A DNA stretch of 52,360 bases, from positions 1 through 52,360 of the forward strand of contig UQBX01000015.1 of NCBI GenBank assembly GCA_900539425.1, read 5' to 3'. Positions 17,201 through 26,050 of the stretch are shown one piece after another (position 1 is the stretch's first letter; each line of letters opens with the position of its first letter). The notes under the pieces are model-generated. The model had not been told where the DNA came from, ran no database searches, and saw nothing but the letters and a program-made list of their open reading frames with translations. The position numbers were made by a program, and so were the translations under genes. Source of the DNA: an uncultured Oscillospiraceae bacterium. Its GTDB lineage: Bacteria > Bacillota > Clostridia > Oscillospirales > Acutalibacteraceae.

Positions 17201-18679
17201 TTAATCCTGCCTGCTGCCTGAATAGTTAGGAGCCTCTTTTGTGATATAAACATCATGCGGGTGGCTTTCAACAAGTCCGGCGCCTGTAATCTTTATAAAC
17301 TTGGCTTTTGTACGAAGTTCCTGAATATTATGACAGCCTACATAGCCCATACCTGAACGGAGACCGCCCATCATCTGGAATACAGTGTCGCCTACAGCTC
17401 CCTTATAAGGAACTCTTCCTTCTACGCCTTCGGGAACGAATTTCTTGGTACCTGTCTGGAAATACCTGTCTGCCGAACCCTTGCTCATTGCACCGAGTGA
17501 GCCCATGCCGCGGTATACCTTGAACTGACGGCCCTGATATATTTCTGTTTCACCGGGAGCTTCCTCACAACCTGCAACAAGAGAACCAACCATAACTACG
17601 CTGCCGCCTGCCGCAATTGCTTTTACAATCTCACCGCTGTACTTGATACCGCCGTCCGCAATGATCGGGATGCCGTATTTATCTGCCATTTCAGCACTGT
17701 CATATATAGCTGTAATCTGAGGAACACCTATACCTGCAACAACACGGGTCGTACAGATAGAACCGGGGCCTATACCAACTTTTACGCAGTCAGCGCCTGC
17801 CTTGATAAGCGCCTCTGTAGCCTCTGCCGTTGCAACATTGCCGGCGATAAGTGAAACCTCGGGGAACGCATTTTTAACTGTTTCAACAGCTTTCATTATA
17901 TTCTTTGAATGGCCGTGAGCCGAATCAAGAACGAGTGCGTCAACATGAGCGTCAACAAGTGCTTTTGCACGAACAAGCATATCATTTGTAATGCCGATAG
18001 CTGCCGCGCAGAGAAGTCTGTCCTGAGAATCACGGGCTGTGTTGGGATATTTAAGGCTTTTCTCAATATCCTTGATAGTAACAAGCCCTGTGAGTTTGCC
18101 GTTTTTATCAACAAGAGGAAGCTTTTCTACCTTGGAAGCCATAAGTATCTTCTTTGCTTCATCAAGAGTTGTGCCGCTCATTGCGGTAACAAGCTTCTCC
18201 TTGGGAGTCATTACATCAGCAATTTTAACTGAAAAATCAGTCATGAAACGCATATCACGGTTTGTAAGGATACCTACAAGTGTGCCGTCATCCTCACAGA
18301 TCGGAACGCCGCTTATCTTATATTTGCGCATAAGATTTTCTGCATCCTGAGCCGTGCTCTGCGGGTGGAGATAAAACGGATCGGTAATAACGCCGTTTTC
18401 AGATCTCTTGACCTTATCTACCTCTGTAGCCTGCTCCTCAATGGTCATATTTTTATGTATTACGCCGATGCCGCCCTCACGCGCAATAGCAATTGCCATA
18501 GTGGATTCCGTTACGGTATCCATAGCGGATGTCATAAGAGGGATATTAAGTTTGATAGTTTTTGATAAATTGGTTGAAAGATCCACCTCGTTGGGAAGCA
18601 CGTCGCTTTCCGCGGGGATAAGAAGAACGTCATCAAAAGTGAGCCCTTCTTTAACAAATTTTGCACCGTATTCGCTCAT
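17201..18679 (-). CDS. guaB: IMP dehydrogenase
   Basis: The 492-residue enzyme oxidises IMP to XMP with NAD+, the first committed step of GMP synthesis. It opens with FVKEGLTFDDVLL, contains a CBS pair inserted at about 95-215, and carries the active-site loop GPGSICTTR with the catalytic cysteine near residue 308. The GGIKYSGE phosphate-binding and RGMGSLGAM flap motifs are intact, and length matches bacterial orthologues. The ATG is preceded by GGAGG. It has its own promoter in the 72-base gap after aroK and a strong terminator, so it appears monocistronic. Confidence 0.98.
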   Translation of the reverse strand: MSEYGAKFVKEGLTFDDVLLIPAESDVLPNEVDLSTNLSKTIKLNIPLMTSAMDTVTESTMAIAIAREGGIGVIHKNMTIEEQATEVDKVKRSENGVITDPFYLHPQSTAQDAENLMRKYKISGVPICEDDGTLVGILTNRDMRFMTDFSVKIADVMTPKEKLVTAMSGTTLDEAKKILMASKVEKLPLVDKNGKLTGLVTIKDIEKSLKYPNTARDSQDRLLCAAAIGITNDMLVRAKALVDAHVDALVLDSAHGHSKNIMKAVETVKNAFPEVSLIAGNVATAEATEALIKAGADCVKVGIGPGSICTTRVVAGIGVPQITAIYDSAEMADKYGIPIIADGGIKYSGEIVKAIAAGGSVVMVGSLVAGCEEAPGETEIYQGRQFKVYRGMGSLGAMSKGSADRYFQTGTKKFVPEGVEGRVPYKGAVGDTVFQMMGGLRSGMGYVGCHNIQELRTKAKFIKITGAGLVESHPHDVYITKEAPNYSGSRQD

Positions 18680-18718
18680 TTAATAATCCTCCCTGAAAAT
18701 TGTTATTATATTTAATCT

Positions 18719-18748
18719 ATAATATCATAAAACAGGCTTTATAATCAA
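18719..18748 (-). promoter_or_regulatory. Likely guaB promoter
   Basis: Minus strand TTGATT (18743-18748), 18-base spacer, TATTAT (18719-18724). A further TATAAT-like stretch lies closer to the gene, so the exact start is uncertain. Confidence 0.55.
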
Positions 18749-18751
18749 GTG

Positions 18752-19270
18752 TTATTTTTCGCACACATCAACTATTTCGGCTACGGTATCATCAATGGTA
18801 TTTCCGTCGCAGTCTATTACAAAATCGGCATATTTTTCATACAGAGGAAAACGCTCGTTATACATATCAAGCAGCGTCTCGCCGTGTTCAAGTACGATAC
18901 CTCGTGTTGAGAGATTGGTAATGCGTTTTTCCATTTCTTCGAAACTGAGGTGCATATATATCACCTTGCCCATACTTTTAAGGTGTGCCATAGCAGCAGG
19001 GCTGTAAACAACGCTACCTCCGGTAGCTATTACCGTGCCTTTAAGGTCAAGCGAAAGTATTGCAGCCTCCTCTGCCTTTTTGAACTCCTCAACGCCCATT
19101 TCGTTTATTATCTGCTGAAGGCGCTTATTTTCCATACTTTGAATAAGAAGATCGGTATCAAAAAAATTCTTGAGCAGAATTTTAGCCGCAAGGACTCCGC
19201 AAGTTGATTTTCCCGCGCCCGGCATACCTATAAGAATAATATTTTCTTCGTTTATAAGCGGTTTTTTCAC
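18752..19270 (-). CDS. aroK: Shikimate kinase
   Basis: This 172-residue P-loop kinase phosphorylates shikimate with ATP in aromatic amino acid synthesis. Walker A GMPGAGKST is at 15-23, the shikimate-binding FFDTDLL (Asp38, Asp40) follows, and ATGGSVV and TRGIVL complete the set. A start at 19342 would overlap nth by 76 bases and add 24 unrelated residues; instead a GTG at 19270, preceded by CAGGAG and overlapping the nth stop as GTGA, gives the standard family length. It is the last gene of the queH-rarA-nth-aroK run, whose members share no pathway. Confidence 0.93.
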   Translation of the reverse strand: MKKPLINEENIILIGMPGAGKSTCGVLAAKILLKNFFDTDLLIQSMENKRLQQIINEMGVEEFKKAEEAAILSLDLKGTVIATGGSVVYSPAAMAHLKSMGKVIYMHLSFEEMEKRITNLSTRGIVLEHGETLLDMYNERFPLYEKYADFVIDCDGNTIDDTVAEIVDVCEK

Positions 19271-19902
19271 TTTTTCACTCCTGTTTGCCTGCAAATTTCT
19301 TTCATTTTGCACTCGCTGCACTTTGGTTTTCTTGCCGTACACACATCCCGCCCGAAAAGCACAATTCGATGGCAGAAATCAGAGCCCTCCTCCGGGGGAA
19401 TTATCTTTTTGAGCGCAAATTCAATTTTTTTCGGATCCTTATCCGCAACAAGACCTATCCTGTTTGATATTCTGATACAATGGGTATCAACAACGATTGC
19501 TTCTTTTCCGAAAATATCGCCCACTATCAGATTTGCGGTCTTTCTGCCCACGCCGGGCAAAGTTATCAGATCATCAATATTATCAGGCACTTCACCGCCG
19601 AAATCGCTTAGTATTTTTTGCGCCATTCCGACTATCGACTGCGCCTTGCTTTTATAAAAGCCGCAGGAATGAATATATTTTTCAACCTCCGCCACATCTG
19701 CGTCCGCAAAATCCTGCATGGTTTTATATCTTTCAAAAAGAGCCGGAGTTACAAGATTAACTCTTGCGTCTGTGCACTGGGCAGACAAACGCGTGGCAAC
19801 AAGAAGCTGAAAAGGGGTTTCATATGTAAGTGAGCATACAGCGTCAGGATAGAGCTCTTTAAGTATCTCAACGGCTCTGAGTGCTCTTTCTTTTTTAGTC
19901 AT
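19267..19902 (-). CDS. nth: Endonuclease III
   Basis: The 211-residue base-excision repair glycosylase/AP lyase removes oxidised pyrimidines. The helix-hairpin-helix LPGVGRKTAN contains catalytic Lys121, VDTHC holds catalytic Asp139, and the C-terminal 4Fe-4S loop has Cys188, Cys195, Cys198 and Cys204 with the exact C-x6-C-x2-C-x5-C spacing. GAGGAAA precedes the ATG, which lies 15 bases after the rarA stop. The 3' end overlaps the aroK start. Confidence 0.97.
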   Translation of the reverse strand: MTKKERALRAVEILKELYPDAVCSLTYETPFQLLVATRLSAQCTDARVNLVTPALFERYKTMQDFADADVAEVEKYIHSCGFYKSKAQSIVGMAQKILSDFGGEVPDNIDDLITLPGVGRKTANLIVGDIFGKEAIVVDTHCIRISNRIGLVADKDPKKIEFALKKIIPPEEGSDFCHRIVLFGRDVCTARKPKCSECKMKEICRQTGVKK

Positions 19903-19917
19903 GATATTTCCTCTTTA

Positions 19918-21195
19918 TCATTTTTTATTTTTTGAATTTTTTATTTTATCCCAGTAGGCTTTGAATGCCTGTTCGTTTTTGTTATTTCCGGGATTATAAT
20001 ATTTAACATTTTTTATAACATCGGGCAGATACTGCTGCTCCACCCAGTGATTTTGAAAATTGTGGGGATAAACGTAAAACTGACCTTTAACCTCTGCGTC
20101 CTCCCCGTCAAAATGCTTGTTCTGAAGATTACGAGGAATTGGGCCGTATTTACCTTTTTCAACATCAGCCAAAGCGGCGTCAATAGCCGCCTCGCCCGCA
20201 TTGCTTTTTGGTGCGGACGCTACAAGGATAACAGCATCCGCAAGCGGAATACGCGCCTCCGGAAGTCCTACTGCCATAGCTGTATCCACTGCCGCTTTAA
20301 CTATAGGAATTATCTGAGGATAAGCAAGGCCGACATCTTCACACGCACATACCAGCAATCTGCGGCATGCAGACGGAAGATCGCCCGCAGAAAGCAGTCT
20401 TGCAAGATAATGCAAAGCGGCGTCCGGGTCTGAACCGCGCATACTTTTCTGGTAAGCAGAAATAATATCGTAATGCTCATCGCCCTCACGGTCATATTTT
20501 ACGGAACTGGACTGAGTAAGCTGAGCCGCTGTTTCAAGCGTGATATGCTTTTTCCCGTCAACGCTTGGCGTTACAAAAAAGCAGTTTTCTGCTGAGTTCA
20601 GAGCTTTTCGTACATCACCTGAACAGCCGCGGGCAATTTTCTCAACAGCTTCTTTATCCGCCGTTACCTCAACACCGTTTTCTTTGGCAAGAATGTTAAA
20701 TCCACGCTCAACAGCAGGCACCACATCCTGCCACTCAATGCTTTTAAATTCAAAGACTGTTGAACGGGAAAGAACTGCGGGATAAATATAAAAATAAGGA
20801 TTTTCAGTTGTTGACGCAATTAGCGTTATTTTGCCGTTTTCTATGTATTCAAGCAGGCTTTGCTGCTGGCGTTTGTTAAAATACTGTATCTCATCAAGAT
20901 AGAGCAGCACGCCGTTTACAGTTTCAAAAGTATCAAGTTCACCAACGATTTCCTTTATATCCTTGGTGGAGGCATTAGTGCCATTAAGACGGCGAAGTGC
21001 TCTGTTTGTTTTTCTGGCTATAATTGAAGCAACAGTGGTTTTTCCGGTGCCCGACGGCCCGTAAAAAATCAGATTCGGAATATTTCCGCTTTCAATGAGA
21101 TTATAAAGCGGTTTGCCCGGCTCAAGCAGATGACGCTGACCTACAACCTCCGAAAGCTCTGTTGGTCTTATTCTTGCCGCAAGGGGATCATTCAT
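19918..21195 (-). CDS. rarA: Replication-associated recombination protein RarA
   Basis: This 425-residue AAA+ ATPase (MgsA/RarA, eukaryotic WRNIP1) acts at stalled replication forks and binds single-stranded DNA ends. It begins DPLAARIRPTELSEVVGQ, has Walker A GPSGTGKTT at about 46-54, Walker B LLYLDEIQYF near 100, and the C-terminal tetramerisation region with YPHNF and YLPD motifs. A start at 21267 would add 24 residues within queH; AAAAGGAG ahead of the ATG at 21195 and family length favour the shorter form. It overlaps the queH stop by eight bases (ATGAATGA). Confidence 0.95.
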   Translation of the reverse strand: MNDPLAARIRPTELSEVVGQRHLLEPGKPLYNLIESGNIPNLIFYGPSGTGKTTVASIIARKTNRALRRLNGTNASTKDIKEIVGELDTFETVNGVLLYLDEIQYFNKRQQQSLLEYIENGKITLIASTTENPYFYIYPAVLSRSTVFEFKSIEWQDVVPAVERGFNILAKENGVEVTADKEAVEKIARGCSGDVRKALNSAENCFFVTPSVDGKKHITLETAAQLTQSSSVKYDREGDEHYDIISAYQKSMRGSDPDAALHYLARLLSAGDLPSACRRLLVCACEDVGLAYPQIIPIVKAAVDTAMAVGLPEARIPLADAVILVASAPKSNAGEAAIDAALADVEKGKYGPIPRNLQNKHFDGEDAEVKGQFYVYPHNFQNHWVEQQYLPDVIKNVKYYNPGNNKNEQAFKAYWDKIKNSKNKK

Positions 21196-21826
21196 AATTT
21201 TTCTCCTTTTCCTGTGAGGCTTTTTTTGAAAAAGCGCAGCCGCAGAAATTCTGACGGTAGAGATCATACTGGTGGGAAAGTTCTATTGAACGCTTATATC
21301 CCTCTTTTTTCTTAAAATCGGACGGAAGCCATTTTACACCGTATTTTTCAGCAATCTCATAACCTATCTCATTTATTTTCTGAGCATTTTTGAGCGGGCT
21401 TATAGAAAGAGTTGTGCAGAAATAATCAAAGCCTTTTTCTTTTGCAAGGCGTGCCGTTTCCTCCAGGCGAAGGCGGTAACATTTAAAGCACCTCTCCCCG
21501 CCTTCGGGGCAATTTTCAAGGCCTTTTGAAATATTCAGAAATTCGCCGTAATCATAGCGGCCCTCTATTATGCCCACTTCATTTTTAAACGGCATATTAT
21601 CTATAAGGCGTTTTTCCTCTGCAAGGCGTTTTTCAAACTCAGCCTGCGGTGAGATATTGGGGTTATAATAAAACACCGTAATCCTGAAATATTTGTTGAG
21701 ATACTCCAGGCATGCGCTGGAACACGGCGCACAACACGCATGAATTAAAAGAGAGGGCAAAATATGCTCTCTCTTGTTTTCTTCAATAATAGATTCTGTT
21801 TTTTTGCTGTAATTGATTTTATTCAT
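21188..21826 (-). CDS. queH: Epoxyqueuosine reductase QueH
   Basis: The 212-residue protein belongs to the QueH (DUF208) family, which reduces epoxyqueuosine to queuosine in tRNA and is unrelated in sequence to QueG. Cysteine motifs HACCAPCSS (29-37), RCFKCYR (about 113-119) and NFCGC (near 194) are the expected Fe-S and disulfide ligands. It begins three bases after the M23 protein stop; no good Shine-Dalgarno is visible, suggesting coupling. No other queuosine genes are in the window, so the precursor is made elsewhere or salvaged. Confidence 0.93.
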   Translation of the reverse strand: MNKINYSKKTESIIEENKREHILPSLLIHACCAPCSSACLEYLNKYFRITVFYYNPNISPQAEFEKRLAEEKRLIDNMPFKNEVGIIEGRYDYGEFLNISKGLENCPEGGERCFKCYRLRLEETARLAKEKGFDYFCTTLSISPLKNAQKINEIGYEIAEKYGVKWLPSDFKKKEGYKRSIELSHQYDLYRQNFCGCAFSKKASQEKEKNYE

Positions 21827-21829
21827 AAC

Positions 21830-23278
21830 TTATTTGCTTAAATAATTTTTCGGATTTATTCTTGTGCCGCCTACTCTGATCTCAAAATGGCAGTGCGGGC
21901 CGGTTGAATTTCCTGTTGAGCCCGATTTTGCTATCTGCTGACCCTTGTAAACCGAATCGCCGGGTGAAACAAGTATCTCCGAATTATGTGCATAAAGAGT
22001 AAATACCTTGGCTCCGTCTGCATCAGTGCCGTGATAAATGAGCACGTAATAACCGTAGCTGTAATCAAGACGCTTTACACCGGCAACAACGCCTTTTTGA
22101 GCGGCAACCACCTTTGAGCCCGTGGGACACGGAAAATCTATTCCTCCGTGATATGAGCCATTGCTGTAATTGGGGAAGCCTGCAGAAACAGTGTAGTGAC
22201 CCGGAACAGGATAAGTCATATTATAAACACCGTCTGATTTATTATAAACATCAGTGTTGTTATAAATGACATTCGGCTCATCATCTCTGCTGCCTGTTGT
22301 GAAATCAGATACTTCCTCTGGTGAAATAACACCGTTCATAAGATCCTCTATCTGCTGTTCGGCAGCCTCGCTGAGAGCGGCATCTTCATTTCTATACTCA
22401 GTATACATACCCGTTTCGGCTGTAAGCTGTGCAAAAAGCTGATCGCTTTCTGCTTTATCCTGAGCAAGTGTTATCTTCTTTGAAGCTATATCCTCCTGCG
22501 TCTGTGTAAGCGATTCCTGCTTATACTTCAGCTCATTCTGCTGAGCAAGCAAAGTCATATTAGTATTGTCCAGCGCTGTTTTCTTTTCATTTAAATCAGA
22601 TTCACGCTCAAGTATGCGATTTGTTTGATCCTGAATCTCCTGCATAAGCTCTGCATCGCTCTTTGATACTGCTTTTATCATTTCATAACGTGTAAGCAGG
22701 CTTGATATATCACTGCAGGTTAAAAGAGCAGTAATAAGATTGTAACTGCCCGATATGTATATGGCACGCATGCGAAGACAATACGCATCATACTTTGCCA
22801 TAAATTTTTCGTTGAGCGCATCAAGCTCTTTCTGAACGGCATCAACCTGAGCCTGAAGCTCATCTGCCTGTTTCTGATTTGTTTCTATATTGGTTTGGAG
22901 AACTTTAATATCCTCCTCATAATCCATAACCTGTTCGTCCAAAACGGTCAATTGCTGGTTTATGATACCTATTTTTTCATCAAGCGCGTTTATGTATTCT
23001 TCCGTGTTTTTGGAATCTGCGGCAAGAGCCTGCAGACGCTGCTCCGCAGCCTCAAGATCAGCCTCAAGCACAGCCTTCTGTGCCTCAAGCTTCTTTCTTG
23101 CCTCCTCGCGCTTTTCCTCTTCTGTCTTTTCAGGTGCAGTCGTGCTTTCCTGTTCTGATGAAGAAGATTCTTCTGCGGCAAAGGCAGGAGCAACACCTGA
23201 TGAAAGAGGTGTAAGCACCATTACCCCAGCAAGCAGCGCAGACAATAATTTCAATGTTTTGTTGTGCTTCATTACCAT
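21830..23278 (-). CDS. Secreted coiled-coil M23 endopeptidase (PcsB/CwlO-like), copy 3
   Basis: The 482-residue protein has a signal peptide (about 1-35, ending PAFAAEE), a Ser/Glu/Lys linker, long coiled coils at about 55-150 and 205-290, and a C-terminal LytM/M23 domain. Zinc ligands are intact in YHGGID (His, Asp) and GPHCHFE (HxH). Between the coils is RMRAIYISG followed by DISSLLTRYEMIK, a segment shared with the two upstream copies and like that of PcsB. It should cleave peptidoglycan cross-bridges or stems during septation or elongation, with the coils holding it inactive until FtsX releases it. ATGs at 23278 and 23272 are both possible. It is third in an ftsEX-linked tandem array and is followed closely by queH. 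Confidence 0.9.
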   Translation of the reverse strand: MVMKHNKTLKLLSALLAGVMVLTPLSSGVAPAFAAEESSSSEQESTTAPEKTEEEKREEARKKLEAQKAVLEADLEAAEQRLQALAADSKNTEEYINALDEKIGIINQQLTVLDEQVMDYEEDIKVLQTNIETNQKQADELQAQVDAVQKELDALNEKFMAKYDAYCLRMRAIYISGSYNLITALLTCSDISSLLTRYEMIKAVSKSDAELMQEIQDQTNRILERESDLNEKKTALDNTNMTLLAQQNELKYKQESLTQTQEDIASKKITLAQDKAESDQLFAQLTAETGMYTEYRNEDAALSEAAEQQIEDLMNGVISPEEVSDFTTGSRDDEPNVIYNNTDVYNKSDGVYNMTYPVPGHYTVSAGFPNYSNGSYHGGIDFPCPTGSKVVAAQKGVVAGVKRLDYSYGYYVLIYHGTDADGAKVFTLYAHNSEILVSPGDSVYKGQQIAKSGSTGNSTGPHCHFEIRVGGTRINPKNYLSK

Positions 23279-23322
23279 TCAGCAACCTTATAAATAAATT
23301 TTTACCCCAAAGTTATCTGCCC

Positions 23323-24732
23323 TTACGGTAAGTAAAGGGCAGGATCTTTACATGAAGAATAACTTGAACTCGGTGTCCTCACCTCAAAATGGCAATGCGG
23401 ACCCGTAGAGTTGCCCGTTGAGCCGGATTTTGCTATCTGCTGACCCTTTTCAACGTGCTGACCGGCTGATACAAGTCTTTCCGAATTATGAGCATAAAGT
23501 GTATAAACTGCATCGCCGGATGAAGTTGTCTTATCATGTTTAATTACAATATATCTGCCATAGCTTCTGTAAGTGCCGTCAGCATTTTTAAGATCTTCCG
23601 AAATAATTACCGTTCCTGATTCGGCGGCAACCACTTTAGACCCTGACGGGCAGCTGAAATCTGCCCCGCTGTGGCCTGAGTACTCGCCGAAGCCGCAGGT
23701 TATTGTTGTTTGTGACGGAACCGGATATGTCAGACTGATATATTTACTGCCTGAAGAACTGCCGGAAGTAGTGCCTGACGTTGTGCTTTCAGAAGAGCCG
23801 CCCGAAGTAGGCTTTTCCTGCTCAGTTGTTTCGTCTTTATCATCGTTATCGTACTTGTCTTCAGCGGCCGCGATAGCTGCATCCACTTCCGCCATAGCCG
23901 CTTTGTTATCCTCAAGATATTCGGTATAGTTACCCGTTTCATCATTGAGTTCTTTAAGCAGTGTATTTGCGTCGCCGCGCTCTTTATCAAGCTCTGTTTT
24001 CTTAGTTTCAAGCTCCTGCTGTTTCTGTTCAAGTTCAGGTATAGCGGCCTCAAGTGAAGATTTTGTGTTTTCAAGGGTTACCTGTGTTACCTGAAGCTCC
24101 GCTCTTTTCTTTGTTATTTCGTCGCGCGAAGTATTTATTTCATCAATTTCCTTATTGATGGTCTCAAGCAGTTCCCCATCCATCTCTGAAACACGTTTTA
24201 TCATTTCAAGTCTTGTCAGAAGCTGAGATATATCGTTGCTTGTGATAAGAAATACAAGCACATTGGTTTCGCCGCTTATATACATAGCGCGCATACGTTT
24301 AGCAAATGACTGATATGTTTGTGAAAATTCCTCCTCTGCGGCGGCGCAGTCTGCTTTGAGCTGCTCTATCTCGTCACCTATGGAAGCAATTTCCTTTTCA
24401 TTTTCGGCATAAGTATCTTTTAAAATCTCTACCTGATTTTTATCTTTCTCTACTTCATCGCTGACAAGCTCATACTGTCTGTTGAGATAATCTATCTTTT
24501 CTGTGAGCGTATCGAAATATTCCTGCGTGCTTGCCGACTCCGCCTCAAGCTGGCGCAGTTTTTCCTCAGCCTCTTTTATCTGCTGTTCAAGCTGTGCTTT
24601 TTCCTGCTGGGGAGTAAGCTCTGCAGCATCAGCAGTAACATTCTGATTAAACGGATAAAGAGCAAATAAAAAAACAAACAGTGAAGCCAATAAAACACAC
24701 ATTCCCTGTTTGAACATGCTTAAAAGTTTCAT
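23323..24732 (-). CDS. Secreted coiled-coil M23 endopeptidase (PcsB/CwlO-like), copy 2
   Basis: The 469-residue protein has an N-terminal signal/anchor helix (about 7-32), coiled coils at about 35-125 and 180-265, a Gly/Ser/Thr-rich flexible linker (about 295-325), and a C-terminal M23 domain. The catalytic site is intact: GHSGADF and GPHCHFEVR. The shared RMRAMYISG...DISQLLTRLEMIK segment sits between the coils. A GTG at 24741 would add three residues, but GGAAG lies eight bases before the ATG at 24732. A near-consensus promoter directly upstream means it can be expressed apart from ftsEX. The Ser-rich linker and SSYSSCKD end distinguish it from the other two copies, so substrate access or timing may differ. 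Confidence 0.9.
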   Translation of the reverse strand: MKLLSMFKQGMCVLLASLFVFLFALYPFNQNVTADAAELTPQQEKAQLEQQIKEAEEKLRQLEAESASTQEYFDTLTEKIDYLNRQYELVSDEVEKDKNQVEILKDTYAENEKEIASIGDEIEQLKADCAAAEEEFSQTYQSFAKRMRAMYISGETNVLVFLITSNDISQLLTRLEMIKRVSEMDGELLETINKEIDEINTSRDEITKKRAELQVTQVTLENTKSSLEAAIPELEQKQQELETKKTELDKERGDANTLLKELNDETGNYTEYLEDNKAAMAEVDAAIAAAEDKYDNDDKDETTEQEKPTSGGSSESTTSGTTSGSSSGSKYISLTYPVPSQTTITCGFGEYSGHSGADFSCPSGSKVVAAESGTVIISEDLKNADGTYRSYGRYIVIKHDKTTSSGDAVYTLYAHNSERLVSAGQHVEKGQQIAKSGSTGNSTGPHCHFEVRTPSSSYSSCKDPALYLP

Positions 24733-24746
24733 TGACTCCACTTCCT

Positions 24747-24775
24747 ATTATATAATAAATTAAAGTTACTGTAAA
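24747..24775 (-). promoter_or_regulatory. Internal promoter ahead of M23 copy 2
   Basis: Minus strand TTTACA (24770-24775), 17-base spacer, TATAAT (24747-24752). It lies in the 88-base gap after copy 1 and would drive copies 2 and 3, queH, rarA, nth and aroK. Confidence 0.75.
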
Positions 24776-24820
24776 TATTATTTACAATCTTTTTATATGT
24801 ATTAAATTTTTTGTAATTAA

Positions 24821-26050
24821 TTAAAGATAATTCATTGGGTTTACTCTGGTACCGTTGAGTCTTACCTCAAAATGAACGTGAGGGCCTGTTGCGTTGCCGG
24901 TTTCGCCCGAATAAGCTATTATCTGACCCTTCTGAACTGAATCTCCTTGGCTTACAACAAGTGATGAATTGTGAGCATAAAGAGTTGAAAGCCCGTTGCC
25001 GTGGTCAATAAGGATATACTGACCGTAGCTGTATGTAAGTTTCTTGGCAATTACTACAACGCCTGAATCGGATGCGTGAACGGGAGTGCCTGTGGGACAC
25101 GGCCAGTCTACACCACCGTGGTAAGAGCCGTTGCTGTAATTCGGATAGCCTGCTGAAATCGTTCTGTAACTTGTGGGATACGCAAGCTGACCGGTACCCG
25201 GTGTGTAATTATCATTGCCGGGTTTATTGCTTGATGAATTGAGTGCCGCATTGATTGCTGCAAGCTCTTCTGAATTATCATCAATCGTTTCCTGAATCTC
25301 AGCCTGTGTATTCTCAATACTTTTGATTGCGGCATTACATTCAGCAACCTGTGCGTTAAGCTCCTTTTTAGAAGCGTTATAATCATCAATTGATTCCTGA
25401 AGTTCAGCTTTTCGCGAATCAAGGCTATCTTTATCCTTGCCGAGCTGTATCTTATCCTGAGCAAGTTCCTCGCGCTCTTTGTTGATCTCCTCCATTTTGG
25501 TCATAAGTTCATCAAGTGTAGCGCTGTCCTGCTCAGAAACTGATTTAACCATTTCGGCTCTTGTAAGAATGGAGCTGATGTCGCCGCTTTCAAGCAACAC
25601 CTCAAGCATTGAAACATTACCCGAAATATACATTGCGCGAAGTCTCTGGCAATATTCTTCATAAACGCCGTCAAATTCTTTTTCCTTTGCCTCGATTTCA
25701 ACCTCTGCCTTTTCTATCTCGGCCTGGGTCTCATCAATTCTTTTCTGAACCGCATCTATTTCACTTTGAAGAGCGTCTTTGCTGTCCTCAAGATTATCAA
25801 GCTTGTCCTGAAGAAGTTCAACCTGATACATCAGAGCATCAGCATATGCCTCTTTATCAGCTTTTTCTGATTTAAGAGTCTCTATCTTCTTTTTCGACTC
25901 GGATATTTCAGCTTCAATCTTATCCTTTTCCTTATTGAGTTCGGAACTTGATTTTGCCTGTGCTGTAAATGCTGTAGAGAATACAAGCATTACGCTGAAT
26001 ACAAGGCAAAGAAGTCTTAAAATAGCTTTGCCTTTTATTTTAGATTGCAC
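24821..26050 (-). CDS. Secreted coiled-coil M23 endopeptidase (PcsB/CwlO-like), copy 1
   Basis: This 409-residue protein has a signal peptide (about 1-32, ending AQAKSS), a nearly continuous charged coiled coil at about 33-130 and 165-265, a short linker with PGNDNYTPG, and a C-terminal M23 domain with YHGGVDW and GPHVHFEVR zinc motifs. The QRLRAMYISG...DISSILTRAEMVK block is conserved with the other two copies. The GTG start at 26050 overlaps the ftsX stop by 11 bases, so this copy is translationally coupled to ftsX and is the prime candidate for the hydrolase directly governed by FtsEX, as for PcsB in Streptococcus and CwlO in Bacillus. Confidence 0.93.
   Translation of the reverse strand: MQSKIKGKAILRLLCLVFSVMLVFSTAFTAQAKSSSELNKEKDKIEAEISESKKKIETLKSEKADKEAYADALMYQVELLQDKLDNLEDSKDALQSEIDAVQKRIDETQAEIEKAEVEIEAKEKEFDGVYEEYCQRLRAMYISGNVSMLEVLLESGDISSILTRAEMVKSVSEQDSATLDELMTKMEEINKEREELAQDKIQLGKDKDSLDSRKAELQESIDDYNASKKELNAQVAECNAAIKSIENTQAEIQETIDDNSEELAAINAALNSSSNKPGNDNYTPGTGQLAYPTSYRTISAGYPNYSNGSYHGGVDWPCPTGTPVHASDSGVVVIAKKLTYSYGQYILIDHGNGLSTLYAHNSSLVVSQGDSVQKGQIIAYSGETGNATGPHVHFEVRLNGTRVNPMNYL

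Noticed and set aside
19271..19342. Longer aroK start inside nth
   Set aside because: It would overlap nth by 76 bases and add 24 residues outside the family; the GTG at 19270 has a good Shine-Dalgarno and a GTGA overlap.
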